The notes: a model not told the origin generated them from the sequence alone. Positions 32,119 through 41,014 are shown, numbered from the stretch's first letter. The stretch is DNA of 64,000 nucleotides from Synechococcus sp. WH 8109 (GCF_000161795.2 NZ_CP006882.1:372001-436000); one strand, 5' to 3'. A program made the numbers and translations.

Positions 32119-32439
32119 ATGCCAGTCTCTCCCGAGCTCGAACAGGCTCTTTCTAGATTTGTTGAAGCTGTCCAGAAGTCAGCAGATGTCCAAGATCAAT
32201 TGAATCTCGTTTCTGACTTGGAGCAATTAAAAGCAATCGTTAATGATGTTGCACCTTCATTAACTGGCTCGGCATTGATTCCCTATGAACAGGCGACGAG
32301 CCCTCCAAAAATTACCATCGATTCAGGTATTTTAGAAAAAAATATTCCATGGCGGTTGTTGCGTTGCCCGGGTGGTCCTTTGGTTCTGCAGATGATATGT
32401 GAGAAGGTGAATTTTGCGCTTTGGATTGAAAGCTGCTAA
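32119..32439 (+). CDS. Nif11-like small protein 1
   Basis: 106 aa. Residues 6-60 form a Nif11-type helical region (ELEQALSRFVEAVQKSADVQDQLNLVSDLEQLKAIV). The C-terminal half is unrelated to known domains. Its stop overlaps the next start (TAATG), so the first two genes of the trio are coupled. Divergent from mpeY. Confidence 0.6.
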   Translation: MPVSPELEQALSRFVEAVQKSADVQDQLNLVSDLEQLKAIVNDVAPSLTGSALIPYEQATSPPKITIDSGILEKNIPWRLLRCPGGPLVLQMICEKVNFALWIESC

Positions 32440-32723
32440 TGATGTCTGATTCTGCTATTGATGATTTTGTCCAGATGGTCATTTATGATCATTCTGTTGC
32501 AACTGGATTGAAGTCTTGCAAGACAGATCAAGACATCGTTGATTTTGCGGCTTCCCGCGATTATTTTTTTTCAATTGCGGCTTGGCTTCAGTATGTTGAA
32601 TCAGATTCAGCTTGTTTATCTGAATCTGAAGTCTTGGGGATGCAAGCCATCGCAAACGATCACTGGTCATGGGCATTCCGTAAAATCGCCCCATGGAGAG
32701 CTCTGTTGATGGATGGTGCCTAG
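32439..32723 (+). CDS. Nif11-like small protein 2
   Basis: 94 aa. DDFVQMVIYDHSVATGLKSCKTDQDIVDFAASRDYFFSIAAW follows the Nif11 helix-turn pattern, with the A..R.Y.FS motif at the end of the domain. The remainder is tryptophan-rich. Start overlaps the preceding stop; a second ATG follows directly. Confidence 0.58.
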   Translation: MMSDSAIDDFVQMVIYDHSVATGLKSCKTDQDIVDFAASRDYFFSIAAWLQYVESDSACLSESEVLGMQAIANDHWSWAFRKIAPWRALLMDGA

Positions 32724-32782
32724 TTTTACGGTCTGCTGATGGAAGTTTCGTTTAGAATTGCCTTGTGATTCCATGGCCTTTG

Positions 32783-33016
32783 ATGACCGGTTCTGCTCTT
32801 AGCGCCAATCAAGATCAAGTCTTAGAGGCTTTTATCTCTTTAGTTCGACAAAAGCCAGATCTAAAAGCTCAAATTAAGGCTGCCCTTAATCAGGATCAAG
32901 TCATTGAGATCGCAGCTTCTAATGGTTTCGATATCGATTCCTCCGCTATTTTAAGAAAATGGAGTAAACATACTGATTTCAGTCAAGACACCTGGATGGG
33001 TTGGTTTGAAGAATGA
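32783..33016 (+). CDS. Nif11-like small protein 3
   Basis: About 77 aa and the clearest Nif11 domain of the trio: QDQVLEAFISLVRQKPDLKAQIKAALNQDQVIEIAASNGFDIDSSAIL. Ends in an acidic, Trp-rich tail. An upstream in-frame start at 32765 is possible. It converges with cpeR (8-bp gap). Confidence 0.62.
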   Translation: MTGSALSANQDQVLEAFISLVRQKPDLKAQIKAALNQDQVIEIAASNGFDIDSSAILRKWSKHTDFSQDTWMGWFEE

Positions 33017-33024
33017 ATTTTTAT

Positions 33025-33330
33025 TCAAGAATTAATTTCTGAATATCTTGTTGTTTTACTACCTTTTTTTGCCCAATAAGTGACAAGATCTTCCCCTCCT
33101 GGTCTTGGTACGCTTGCTGTGGCCTGCAGTATTTTGAACGACCGTCTTGGTCCCATCGGCCAATTTCCAATTGCTTTGACTGTCCTTATTCTTCCCCCAA
33201 TAGCCTGTACAGAAGCCTCAAACTTATCGAGTTGAGTTTGATCGACTGTTTCGAAGATAAAGTCTGTACCAACACATATTAAATGCTGTGAGCGTATCCA
33301 AGACTTCATTTGTTTTTTGACGTCTTCCAT
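33025..33330 (-). CDS. cpeR: CpeR, phycoerythrin operon activator
   Basis: 101 aa; MEDVKKQMKSWIRSQHLICVG and the C-terminal GGRIRTVKAIGNWPMGPRRSFKILQATASVPRPGGEDLVTYW match CpeR. In freshwater cyanobacteria CpeR is an activator needed for phycoerythrin gene expression. Last gene of cpeS-cpeT-cpeR, 1 bp after cpeT. Confidence 0.83.
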   Translation of the reverse strand: MEDVKKQMKSWIRSQHLICVGTDFIFETVDQTQLDKFEASVQAIGGRIRTVKAIGNWPMGPRRSFKILQATASVPRPGGEDLVTYWAKKGSKTTRYSEINS

Positions 33331-33331
33331 T

Positions 33332-33946
33332 CTAGATCTTCGATTTCAGCCACTCATCGTTGACTTCTTCTGAGAAGCTTTGGATCCTTTTGAATCTGAG
33401 AAGGCCGTGTTCAGAGCCCCAAATCTGTTCGTCTGTGCTTGGATCAAAGCCTCTATCTCGACTTATCCAATTTTCTTGGTCCACTTCAACTTCACTTACC
33501 AGATAAGTGAGTTTTCCGTCTCGTGGAACCAAGCAGTTTTTCCCTGGCTCAACTTTTCCGATGTAATGCCCTTTTTCTTTACAATGAAAGTGCATGGCAC
33601 ACCCACAACGTTCTGTTAGGGTTGTGGATTTGATTGCATTCATGATTTGGGGATCTCGACCAGCTCCCGCTAATCTTCTGGGGTTTGTGAACCCATAGTT
33701 CTCAACCACAAAAGTATCTTCATGCGTAGTTAATCGGTGAATACCCTGTCGATAGGGATCCCATGGTGCATAGTCATAACATTGTTCTGAATAAAAACCA
33801 GGACCTTCGAAAATATGCCAGGGTAATGGTCGAAAGAAGATATTGATCCGTGCAAAATCTTTCGGGTCTTTTTGTGACTGTTCGATGTTGTCGTAGACGC
33901 CTGCAAGAGTTTTTGCAAACTCGGCTATGGCTAAATTCTTGTTCAT
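33332..33946 (-). CDS. cpeT: T-type phycobilin lyase CpeT
   Basis: 204 aa, CpeT/CpcT family, likely ligating PEB at the beta-subunit Cys159/165 site of phycoerythrin. Shared family features with RpcT: PWHIFEGPGFYSEQCYDYAPWDPYRQGIHR, GCAMHF, GKNCLVPRDGKLTYLVSEV and DRGFDPSTDEQIWGSEHG. 9 bp downstream of cpeS. Confidence 0.86.
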   Translation of the reverse strand: MNKNLAIAEFAKTLAGVYDNIEQSQKDPKDFARINIFFRPLPWHIFEGPGFYSEQCYDYAPWDPYRQGIHRLTTHEDTFVVENYGFTNPRRLAGAGRDPQIMNAIKSTTLTERCGCAMHFHCKEKGHYIGKVEPGKNCLVPRDGKLTYLVSEVEVDQENWISRDRGFDPSTDEQIWGSEHGLLRFKRIQSFSEEVNDEWLKSKI

Positions 33947-33955
33947 CTTTAGTGA

Positions 33956-34498
33956 CTATGCATTAATTCGTCTAACTTCTGAGGCAAACGATGTTTGGAG
34001 CACGCCTGATCCAGCTGAAGTTCTTAGAACTGATGATCTACAGCGTACATTCTCTGAGACAAACCAAATTTTTTCTTCAGTAATTGACTGCTCGTAGTTT
34101 GTTGTGAGCGTGAATGTACCGTCGTTAGAAAAGTTGTATTCTGAGATTGCCGCCTGAGCTTCTGCATATCCAATACTTCTGATCAACGTCCCCGAAGAAA
34201 TATCTTTGACAAAAGGAATAATAATGCAAGATCCAGATGACACTTCTGATGGGTCATCAGGTTCCCAGTCACTTTCTGCGCACCATTCCATTTTGAATGG
34301 AGACGAAATCGTATCTAAATTATGTTTATTGGCTAGGGATGATTCAAGCAACTGTTTAACGGCAGAATCATCTTTGCTGACCTCTTCGATTGTAACTTCG
34401 CTCAGAACCTCTTCAAACTGTTGGAAGGCCAAAGAATGACCCGAACGCATTGAGCGCCATTTGCCTGAACTTTGAGCAACAAATTGCTCAATCGTCAT
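33956..34498 (-). CDS. cpeS: S-type phycobilin lyase CpeS
   Basis: About 180 aa. MTIEQFVAQSSGKWRSMRSGHSLAFQQFEE is the standard CpeS start, and SPFKMEWCAES, RSIGYAEAQ, TLTTNYEQSITEEKIWFVSENVR and TSFASEVRR follow. CpeS ligates PEB at beta Cys82 of phycoerythrins. An upstream ATG at 34531 would add 11 residues; MTIEQF is preferred. It overlaps the Met-rich small frame upstream by 11 bp. Confidence 0.86.
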   Translation of the reverse strand: MTIEQFVAQSSGKWRSMRSGHSLAFQQFEEVLSEVTIEEVSKDDSAVKQLLESSLANKHNLDTISSPFKMEWCAESDWEPDDPSEVSSGSCIIIPFVKDISSGTLIRSIGYAEAQAAISEYNFSNDGTFTLTTNYEQSITEEKIWFVSENVRCRSSVLRTSAGSGVLQTSFASEVRRINA

Positions 34499-34673
34499 GC
34501 AGGCTTTGGTTGTTTTCTGAGCTGAGCTCATCCAGCGAAGGAGAGTTGATGTGCATCATGTTAACCATGGAGTCGACCATCATGGACATAGCCATGGGCG
34601 TTGATGCAACTGACTGGAGGAATGTGTTGTTCCTGTTTGGTTTTTCGCTGGATGGCGGTCGAAGGATAGGCAT
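34488..34673 (-). CDS. Possible small Met-rich protein ahead of cpeS
   Basis: 61 aa with a methionine-rich middle (TPMAMSMMVDSMVNMMHIN) and acidic C-terminus. It fills the gap between cpeE and cpeS and overlaps the cpeS start by 11 bp, which suits translational coupling, but there is no family support. It may instead be a leader sequence of the cpeSTR transcript. Confidence 0.35.
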   Translation of the reverse strand: MPILRPPSSEKPNRNNTFLQSVASTPMAMSMMVDSMVNMMHINSPSLDELSSENNQSLHDD

Positions 34674-34777
34674 CGTTAGAAGGTTTGTTTGACGCGATTT
34701 TTAAGCCGAATCGCTGAAACGATCAAATTTGAATTCCCTCCATCATCACTGATGAGCTAGAAGAAATTCCGAGATTT

Positions 34778-35521
34778 TCAAAAGGAGTTAGCCTTCGCAA
34801 TAGAAAGGATCTGGCCGCCTTGCGAGAGGATTGACTTGATCGTGGCTGACATCGACGTTTGGGTTACCACCGATTTCTGCACAGCGCGCCGGTTGGCGCC
34901 TACCTGGCGGCGTGATGTCCAGTTGATGGTCAACGATTTGGCGTTGCCAACGCCTCTACGGTCTTGGGCCTCTGGTGAACTATCAGTGCAGAGACTATTC
35001 AAGAGTTTTGAATCAGTTTCTGCATTGTCGTATCCGGCAAAACCGGCATCCAAAGCTTTTGCCCGTGTGAAGAAAAGCGTGCTTCCACCAACCAGGGTCT
35101 GAGTGGCACGATTGTACGGAACTTGGTCGATGCCAAAGGCAGACAGGTATTCATCGCTGTATGTGTAACTTGCGATTTCTGCTTCGTATCCCTCTTCCTG
35201 CAGCAGCCGAACATGGCCCATCAACTCGGCTTGGTCACGGGGTGGGCGGCCCAGAAGATGTTTGAAATTCAGTTCAACAAAGCGGTAGGGGCTGTTGTTT
35301 TCCAGAAAAAGCTTTTTATAGGTTTCAGACTGGGCGAGAGCTGTCACCAATCCCTGAACTGTCAGATCCCCATTGATGAACAACGCCTCAATTGAGGGGT
35401 TCACATCGAGTTCCATCAGGTGTCTATTACCAAACACCTGTCGGTACGTTTGGCGAATCACATCTGCAGCATGTGACGTGTCAACGTTGGCGGCTGAGGA
35501 AAGGGTTGTTGGCTCAGTCAT
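34778..35521 (-). CDS. cpeE: Phycoerythrin-associated rod linker CpeE
   Basis: 247 aa. Linker domain (ADVIRQTYRQVFGNRHLMELD, GLVTALAQSETYKKLF, RFVELNFKHLLGRPP, EIASYTYSDEYLSAFG) followed by a basic C-terminal region ending VVTQTSMSATIKSILSQGGQILSIAKANSF, a CpcD-like tail. Last of the linker operon cpeC-mpeD-cpeE. Confidence 0.87.
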   Translation of the reverse strand: MTEPTTLSSAANVDTSHAADVIRQTYRQVFGNRHLMELDVNPSIEALFINGDLTVQGLVTALAQSETYKKLFLENNSPYRFVELNFKHLLGRPPRDQAELMGHVRLLQEEGYEAEIASYTYSDEYLSAFGIDQVPYNRATQTLVGGSTLFFTRAKALDAGFAGYDNAETDSKLLNSLCTDSSPEAQDRRGVGNAKSLTINWTSRRQVGANRRAVQKSVVTQTSMSATIKSILSQGGQILSIAKANSF

Positions 35522-35597
35522 TTTGTTCTGATTGGAGGGTGATGTGAGTGAGCCACCTCTTCATGAAGTGGCTCCCTAGTGCAGCAATCGAATGCTT

Positions 35598-37244
35598 TTA
35601 CATCACCTCAGTGATGGAAACGATCTTGCCCCCGCGTGCATGGATGTACTTCATTTGGCTGCTCATGTCTTTTCCGGACACGACGTAGCTGTTACCAGCC
35701 GTGCGTTGACGCGAACGAGCAGCCTGAGAAGCAACAACAATGCGGAAACGCTTCTTGGTGGGATCAGGTGCGCCAGATTGAGTGCCAGTTCGGTTTGCCC
35801 GGCTGGTGGTTTTGCTCCAGCCACTGGGCGCGAGCCCTGTCGCAACCGAACTCACCAAAGCGGAGGTGCCGAGAACCGTATCGCTTGCGGCATACCCTTC
35901 TGCCAGGCTCAGTTGACGGTTGAAGTCAACTTGAGAGCGGCCGCTTTCGGTGAGGATTCGAGCGAACGGAACTGTGTCTTCACCAAAGGTGTTCTGATAT
36001 TCAGCGCTATCGACATAGCTGGAGATTTCAGCCTCATACCCACCTTCGGCAAGGATCTTGGTGTGTTCGCTGATTTCGGCTTGGGACCGTGGCGCTCTTC
36101 CCAGGAAATGTTTGAAGTTCAGTTCGATGAATCGATACGGCGCGCTGGTTTCGAAGAAACGACGCTTGTATTCGGCTGAAAGGCCCACAGCACGAACGAA
36201 TTCACGTGTGCTCAGATAGCCATCGATGAATTTGCTTTCCGCAGAGATAACCCGCTCGAATTCCATCAGATGGGGATTGCCCATCACCTGTTTGTAGGTG
36301 GAACGAATCAGCGCGGCGAGCTGATCCGGGCCGTCACCAGGGCAACGTTGGAAAGTTTCTTGCTCTCTCTGGCCGAGGCCGAAGGTGACATACACATCAC
36401 CACGCATGGGCGCAGAGTCTTTGCCTGAGGTGATACCAGGTGCCTTGCTGCTGAACTGCGTGGCCGTGAAACTTCCAGAGGAGGGACGCAGACCGATGGG
36501 CTGACTTGGCAGGCTGATCCTTGGAGCCACTCCATTCGCGAGGCTGCGCGTCAGCGCAGGACTTCCGCCGCGGGCACTATCACTGCCGGCAAAACTCTTT
36601 TGAAGAGCGGCCAGCATTGGGAAGGCTGCTGTTGATAGGTCTGCTGGCGAACTCCATGAACGCGCATAGGGCACCACGTCGCTACCGAAGACTTCGAGGT
36701 ACTCCGCGGAGTCAACGATGCTGTCTACCAAGCCGTTGTGACCGTGTTCTGCCTGCAGGGCGATTTTCGCTGAGATCTCGGCCTGTGTTTCAGGTGCTCG
36801 GCCCAACAGGTGCTTGAACGTCAGCTCGACACCCCGCTGTGGGGCCACGCTTCTGAAGAAACGGTCCTTGTAGAAACTGGACTTGGCCAGACCACGAACG
36901 AATTCACGCACGGTCAAACGACCGTCCCGAAGCTGAGCTTCCAATTCCGAGCAACGCTCGAAATCCATCACGTGGGCGTTGCCAAAAACCTGTCGATATG
37001 ACGCACTGATTACCGTTTCCAGTGACGCCACATCTTCTGGGCTATAGCACTCGCTCGTGACGCGATGGGGGCAGTCCTCATGAGTGCGTGGACCAACCCC
37101 ATTCGCCATCTGATCACACGACTGCTTCAGGAACTCACCAATGGTGAGGGCAGCGGTTTTGGCTACCCCCTTGCGCTGGAAGCGAACGGGATCACTCCAC
37201 TTGGTGGTTGTGCCGAAGCCAAGAGAAGATTGTGTGCTGGCCAT
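35598..37244 (-). CDS. mpeD: Double-domain phycoerythrin II linker MpeD
   Basis: 548 aa, the characteristic length of the marine Synechococcus fusion linker. The N-terminal half is an MpeC paralogue with Cys43 (QSCDQMANG), equivalent to the PUB-bearing Cys49 of MpeC. The second half is a PE-I-type linker domain (AALIRSTYKQVMGNPHLMEFE, ELNFKHFLGRAP) with a C-terminal CpcD-like domain (KKRFRIVVAS, SQMKYIHARGGKIVSITEV). It probably bridges PE-I and PE-II discs. Confidence 0.92.
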   Translation of the reverse strand: MASTQSSLGFGTTTKWSDPVRFQRKGVAKTAALTIGEFLKQSCDQMANGVGPRTHEDCPHRVTSECYSPEDVASLETVISASYRQVFGNAHVMDFERCSELEAQLRDGRLTVREFVRGLAKSSFYKDRFFRSVAPQRGVELTFKHLLGRAPETQAEISAKIALQAEHGHNGLVDSIVDSAEYLEVFGSDVVPYARSWSSPADLSTAAFPMLAALQKSFAGSDSARGGSPALTRSLANGVAPRISLPSQPIGLRPSSGSFTATQFSSKAPGITSGKDSAPMRGDVYVTFGLGQREQETFQRCPGDGPDQLAALIRSTYKQVMGNPHLMEFERVISAESKFIDGYLSTREFVRAVGLSAEYKRRFFETSAPYRFIELNFKHFLGRAPRSQAEISEHTKILAEGGYEAEISSYVDSAEYQNTFGEDTVPFARILTESGRSQVDFNRQLSLAEGYAASDTVLGTSALVSSVATGLAPSGWSKTTSRANRTGTQSGAPDPTKKRFRIVVASQAARSRQRTAGNSYVVSGKDMSSQMKYIHARGGKIVSITEVM

Positions 37245-37299
37245 TGTTTTGTGAGGGGAGATGGGGTCGTGTGCGTCGAGATAAGAGCGGATGAAGCGT

Positions 37300-38184
37300 T
37301 TAGGTCACCGGCGTAATGCTGGCGATTTTGCCGCCTTCGTTATGGATGCGTTTGAACTGCTCTGAGAGCTTGTCGAACGGCACGTAGAAGATGCGGTTGC
37401 TTCGGGTGTAGCGGGAAATCCGCCTGACATTGTTGGCTTTGTAGGCCGTGACCTCGACCCGATACGTGATGCCTTGATCGCCTGCGCCAACCCCAAGACG
37501 TGTGGGTGCGTCCTGAAGGTTGGTAGAGGGACGGAAACTCCAGCCAGCGGTCTCTTTGGAGGATGGGGGAACCACTGCGATGGCTCGGTTCAGATAAGCC
37601 GAACCACCCAGCTTGCTCTTGTTGCCTGCAAGATCACCCTTGAGGCTGCTGCTGCTGTTGCCTCGCAGCAGCTGGAAGCTCCAGGTGAATTCCTGCAAGG
37701 TGGCACAGCTTTCGGTCTTCCAGCCCCGCTGATAGGGCACGGTCCATTCGCCGAAGGTGTTTTGGTATTCCGCGCTGTTCAGGAAGCTGTCGATATCAGC
37801 CTCATACCCTTGGCTGTCCAGGCGATCGGCGTGCTCACGCATTTCCGCGTAGTCAGCAGGTGCTCTCCCGAGAAGATGGCGGAAGGCCAGCTCGATGTAG
37901 CGGTATCGCGCGCAGCTATCAAAGAAGCGGCTGCGGTACAGGTCGCTTTTGGCAATGCGGCCCACCAGCTCACGGACGCTGATTTCACCGAGCTTGAACT
38001 GTGACTCTTCGACGATCTGCCGCTCGCTGTCCATCACGTAAGCGTTGCCAAGCACTTGCTTGTACACAGCACGGATGATCTGTTCTTTCCTGGCGTCCTC
38101 ATCGCCTGGGATCAGCTCGAGAGGGGCTTCACTCTCCTCAGAGAAGCGTTCGACCCCCAGAAGCGAGGCTGGACCGAAAGGCAT
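37300..38184 (-). CDS. cpeC: Phycoerythrin I-associated rod linker CpeC
   Basis: 294 aa. One linker domain (EQIIRAVYKQVLGNAYVMDSE, RYIELAFRHLLGRAP, DIDSFLNSAEYQNTFGEWTVPYQRG) and a C-terminal CpcD domain (TYRVEVTAYKANNVRRISRYTRSNRIFYVPFDKLSEQFKRIHNEGGKIASIT). 55 bp ahead of mpeD. No N-terminal Cys extension, so not chromophorylated like MpeC or MpeD. Confidence 0.9.
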   Translation of the reverse strand: MPFGPASLLGVERFSEESEAPLELIPGDEDARKEQIIRAVYKQVLGNAYVMDSERQIVEESQFKLGEISVRELVGRIAKSDLYRSRFFDSCARYRYIELAFRHLLGRAPADYAEMREHADRLDSQGYEADIDSFLNSAEYQNTFGEWTVPYQRGWKTESCATLQEFTWSFQLLRGNSSSSLKGDLAGNKSKLGGSAYLNRAIAVVPPSSKETAGWSFRPSTNLQDAPTRLGVGAGDQGITYRVEVTAYKANNVRRISRYTRSNRIFYVPFDKLSEQFKRIHNEGGKIASITPVT

Positions 38185-38356
38185 GAATTCACACGCATTG
38201 GTTCGACTAATAGTCCTTCAGAAGCTCACGCCCGAAGAGCATTCTTTATAAACCTCAATCAATTGTGTCCGACTGTTGCGTCACGGCCTGATTCCTACGC
38301 CGTGACGGCGATCTCGGCGGGTTCTGTAGGAAAAGTTTGGATGCAAATGGCTCGCT

Positions 38357-39076
38357 TTAAGCGTCCTGCCCTTGCCCCTTGATCAGGGACTCAAGGCTCG
38401 CTCTTGTCGTGGAGCGTGTCATCGGATTCCAGCAGTCGAGTTCCTGGACGGATCGACTGAGAAGAGCGCCAATTTGATCCTCCAGTCCGGTGCAGAGCGA
38501 AAAGTCCGCCCCGCGAATCGACGTAACGGTTTCGAGAGCTGCTCCCTCAAGGTTGGCGCCGCGAAGATCGGCCATGTCCATCTCGCAGGTTCCGAAGCGG
38601 GTCCCCCGGCACATGGCTCCGCGAAACGTGGCTGATCGCAGGTCAGCACCTGCTAGAGAAACGCCATCGAGCAAAGCTCCACTCAGATCTGAACCACTCA
38701 GATAGGCGCCCATCAACACGCTCCCCCTGAGATCCATCCCGCGCAGATCTGTGCTGTTGAGAAATGCCCCATTCAGCTTCGCCCCGGGGCCAACGGCACC
38801 GCTTGTGTTCAGTGCAAAGCCCTCAGGCACCAGGGTGGTCTGGTCGTAACGGGCCAGGCGTAGATCAGCGCCTTCGAGTTGGCACTGGCTGAGGTTTGTG
38901 CCGCGCAGATCACAGCGACAGAGCTTGGCGTCTCTTAGGTCGAGTTCCCCCAAGTCCTTACCGCTCCAGTCAGCCCCCCGAGCATCGACTGGATTTGTGG
39001 CTGAGCTTGTTGCGCCGCACGTTTCCGGTGCCGTCCACTCACGCAGATTTAGAGCCCCAGATTTGGGCATCGACAT
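38357..39076 (-). CDS. Pentapeptide-repeat protein of the PBS region
   Basis: 239 aa. After about 25 residues it becomes a run of A(D/N)LXX pentapeptides (LDLRDAKLCRCDLRGTNLSQCQLEGADLRLA; then LRGMDLRGSVLMGAYLSGSDLSGALLDGVSLAGADLRS), which fold as a right-handed quadrilateral helix. The ATG at 39076 follows the cpcL stop by one base, so the two are coupled; the longer open frame upstream overlaps cpcL and is discarded. Function unknown, consistently placed with linkers. Confidence 0.75.
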   Translation of the reverse strand: MSMPKSGALNLREWTAPETCGATSSATNPVDARGADWSGKDLGELDLRDAKLCRCDLRGTNLSQCQLEGADLRLARYDQTTLVPEGFALNTSGAVGPGAKLNGAFLNSTDLRGMDLRGSVLMGAYLSGSDLSGALLDGVSLAGADLRSATFRGAMCRGTRFGTCEMDMADLRGANLEGAALETVTSIRGADFSLCTGLEDQIGALLSRSVQELDCWNPMTRSTTRASLESLIKGQGQDA

Positions 39077-39077
39077 C

Positions 39078-39836
39078 TCAGTTTCGCAGCATCGCGACAA
39101 CGATGGTAAGGAGCACCCGCGCGATTTCGAATCCACCGACGGCAAACAGGCCGAGCCAGAGCTTAAGAGCGAAAGCAGGGGGTTCCTCGTTGACCCAAGT
39201 GGTAGCAACCTCCAGTCGCTCTGACTGCGCACCTTGATGGATAGGCGCCCGATCTTGAAGGGCGTCGCGCCAGTCGGTTCCGTAGCGCGGGAATTGTTGG
39301 TAGATCGGGATTTCCCCAAGGGGCCGCCCGGGCAGAACTCGTGAACGTTGCTGAGGAACCAGGTCGTACCCGAAGCAGTTCATGTATTCCTGGCTGTCGA
39401 GCAGGGCGTCGACGAAGGTGGTAAAGCCCTTTTCGCCGATCACGATCGACCAGGCCCGGCGTTCGGCGTCGCCATGGGTCGGGCGCCCAAGCACGCGTCC
39501 CACCACCTGATCCACCATCCGGTAGTTCGAGTTGCACTGGTAGTAGCCCTGCTGGAAGCGTTCTGACAGCAGCAGACCACGTATGAAATCCCGAACCGTG
39601 ATGTTGCCGCTCCGGAGCTGTGATTCCAGGAATGGTTCGCGATCACTTCGCATCGCATGGAAGAAGACCTGGCGATATGCCTGTTCGATCAAGCTGTCCA
39701 TCTCTGTTCTGGCGCTGTCATCGCCTGCTGCAGAGGAGGCATAGGTTTGGGGCTTGATGGTGCTGTTGTCGCCTGCGAGATTGCTAACGCGGCCGTTTTG
39801 GGTGTTGAGCGGGTACCCAAGAAGCGGGATGGCCAT
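39078..39836 (-). CDS. cpcL: Membrane-anchored rod-core linker CpcL (CpcG2)
   Basis: 252 aa. Starts MAIPLLGYPLNTQNGRVSNL, as CpcG linkers do, has the linker domain (DSLIEQAYRQVFFHAMRSDREPFLES, YRMVDQVVGRVLGRP), then a hydrophobic C-terminal segment (AFALKLWLGLFAVGGFEIARVLLTIVVAML), a transmembrane anchor. CpcL supports rod-only phycobilisomes that deliver energy to photosystem I. Confidence 0.9.
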   Translation of the reverse strand: MAIPLLGYPLNTQNGRVSNLAGDNSTIKPQTYASSAAGDDSARTEMDSLIEQAYRQVFFHAMRSDREPFLESQLRSGNITVRDFIRGLLLSERFQQGYYQCNSNYRMVDQVVGRVLGRPTHGDAERRAWSIVIGEKGFTTFVDALLDSQEYMNCFGYDLVPQQRSRVLPGRPLGEIPIYQQFPRYGTDWRDALQDRAPIHQGAQSERLEVATTWVNEEPPAFALKLWLGLFAVGGFEIARVLLTIVVAMLRN

Positions 39837-39907
39837 TAGGGGCTCCGTGAGTAGAAATACTTGGGTGTGATCCTCTCTTGATCAAAAGGTTTTGGTGGTT
39901 GTGCTTA

Positions 39908-40483
39908 TCAGCTCTTAACTGCAGATTTGTTGAGCTCGGCGTGTAGGTGCTGGAAGCAGTCGCGGATTAACTGCCGGTCGTTCGATCGCGAGACCCCCTC
40001 CAGGGCATTCTCTTTGAGCTGACCGAGGGCGATGTTCATCCCCTCGATGGGCACGTTCATTCGTCTGTACAGCTCCCGTAGGGCAGCCATGCCACTCGGG
40101 TTTGTAAAGCAGCTCTGGTTGCAGGCCACCGCATACGTGATCACGCGAAGAAAGTTCCAACAGTCGCGCCAGCAGGCATCCGCTCTGTCTTCCGGGTGAA
40201 GAGCCCCGCCCGGTTGCACCAAATGCGGCTGGGTTTCAATGAGATGTGCCCGTGCCTGGTTCACCAATTGATCCGATCGTTGGATCAGGTTGTCGGCGAT
40301 CGATCCATCAATGCCGGAGACCTGGCAGATCGTTGTGAGCTCATCGCTCGAGAGCTGGCGTTGGGCTTGGTCAGCACGCTCAAGAATGCTTCGCGTGGCC
40401 TGCGGCAACTCCTGGTTGAGGCTCAATCCTTGAACCTGTGCGGTCTGCACCAGGGTCTTGAAGTCGGTGTTTTGAAAGTTCAA
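39908..40483 (-). CDS. Phycobiliprotein-like protein with a conserved bilin-type cysteine
   Basis: 191 aa from a TTG start that overlaps the upstream stop (TTGA). The segment QPHLVQPGGALHPEDRADACWRDCWNFLRVITYAVA aligns with the globin-like core of beta subunits (PGG..., AACLRD, LRYVTY), and Cys104 matches the bilin site Cys82/84. A second Cys108 and an ACNQSCF cluster follow. It is not any standard rod subunit. It may be a bilin-binding sensor or assembly factor; function unknown. A longer frame to 40546 overlaps the preceding gene and is not used. Confidence 0.72.
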   Translation of the reverse strand: MNFQNTDFKTLVQTAQVQGLSLNQELPQATRSILERADQAQRQLSSDELTTICQVSGIDGSIADNLIQRSDQLVNQARAHLIETQPHLVQPGGALHPEDRADACWRDCWNFLRVITYAVACNQSCFTNPSGMAALRELYRRMNVPIEGMNIALGQLKENALEGVSRSNDRQLIRDCFQHLHAELNKSAVKS

Positions 40484-40905
40484 GGGTTGATGCTGGCCAC
40501 AGGCGTGGCGATCAGCCAGCCGTGGCGTTCCAGGTAGAAGGCCCACACCAGGTCATCCCCCAACCCAGGGCAACGGGTGATGGCTGCTTCCGTGAGTTCT
40601 GTTGGTACCCCCAACTGCGACAACAGCCAGCCGACGGCGTCTGGGCTTGAGGCCGTCGCTGTACGGATTGCAGATCCCACCACCCAGGTCAGGCGGGTGT
40701 CCTTGAGATCACCATTGCTTCCTTCGCAAGCCAGCAGAAGGTTGGCCGCCGTGGTGTGTTGATCAAATGTCTCCTGCCAGAGCGCGATGTTTTCATCACG
40801 GAGGTTGATCCGAAAACAGCCGTCTCCCACAGGTAGATCAAGCTCACCGCTGCTACCGGCCTGGTTCTGCAGAACAGCAATTCTCGGATCTGCCAGTGCG
40901 CTCAT
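40480..40905 (-). CDS. Conserved PBS-region protein, unknown
   Basis: 141 aa, soluble, no recognised domain. The stop overlaps the TTG start of the phycobiliprotein-like gene, so the pair is translationally coupled and the proteins may work together. The sequence GLGDDLVWAFYLERHGWLIATP near the end looks like a folded core. Confidence 0.6.
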   Translation of the reverse strand: MSALADPRIAVLQNQAGSSGELDLPVGDGCFRINLRDENIALWQETFDQHTTAANLLLACEGSNGDLKDTRLTWVVGSAIRTATASSPDAVGWLLSQLGVPTELTEAAITRCPGLGDDLVWAFYLERHGWLIATPVASINP

Positions 40906-41014
40906 CGAGAAACGCCGATCAACTCGAATGTATCTAGTGTCCAGGAATTTCCTCGACCCCGGCAGCGGTTCGTGGGAATCGACATGGATCGGCCGTCATC
41001 CCCGAAAGATCCTG

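Noticed and set aside
38357-39319. 320-residue version of the pentapeptide protein
   Set aside because: The first 81 residues are antisense-free but overlap the cpcL coding region in another frame; the ATG at 39076 follows the cpcL stop and is the natural start.
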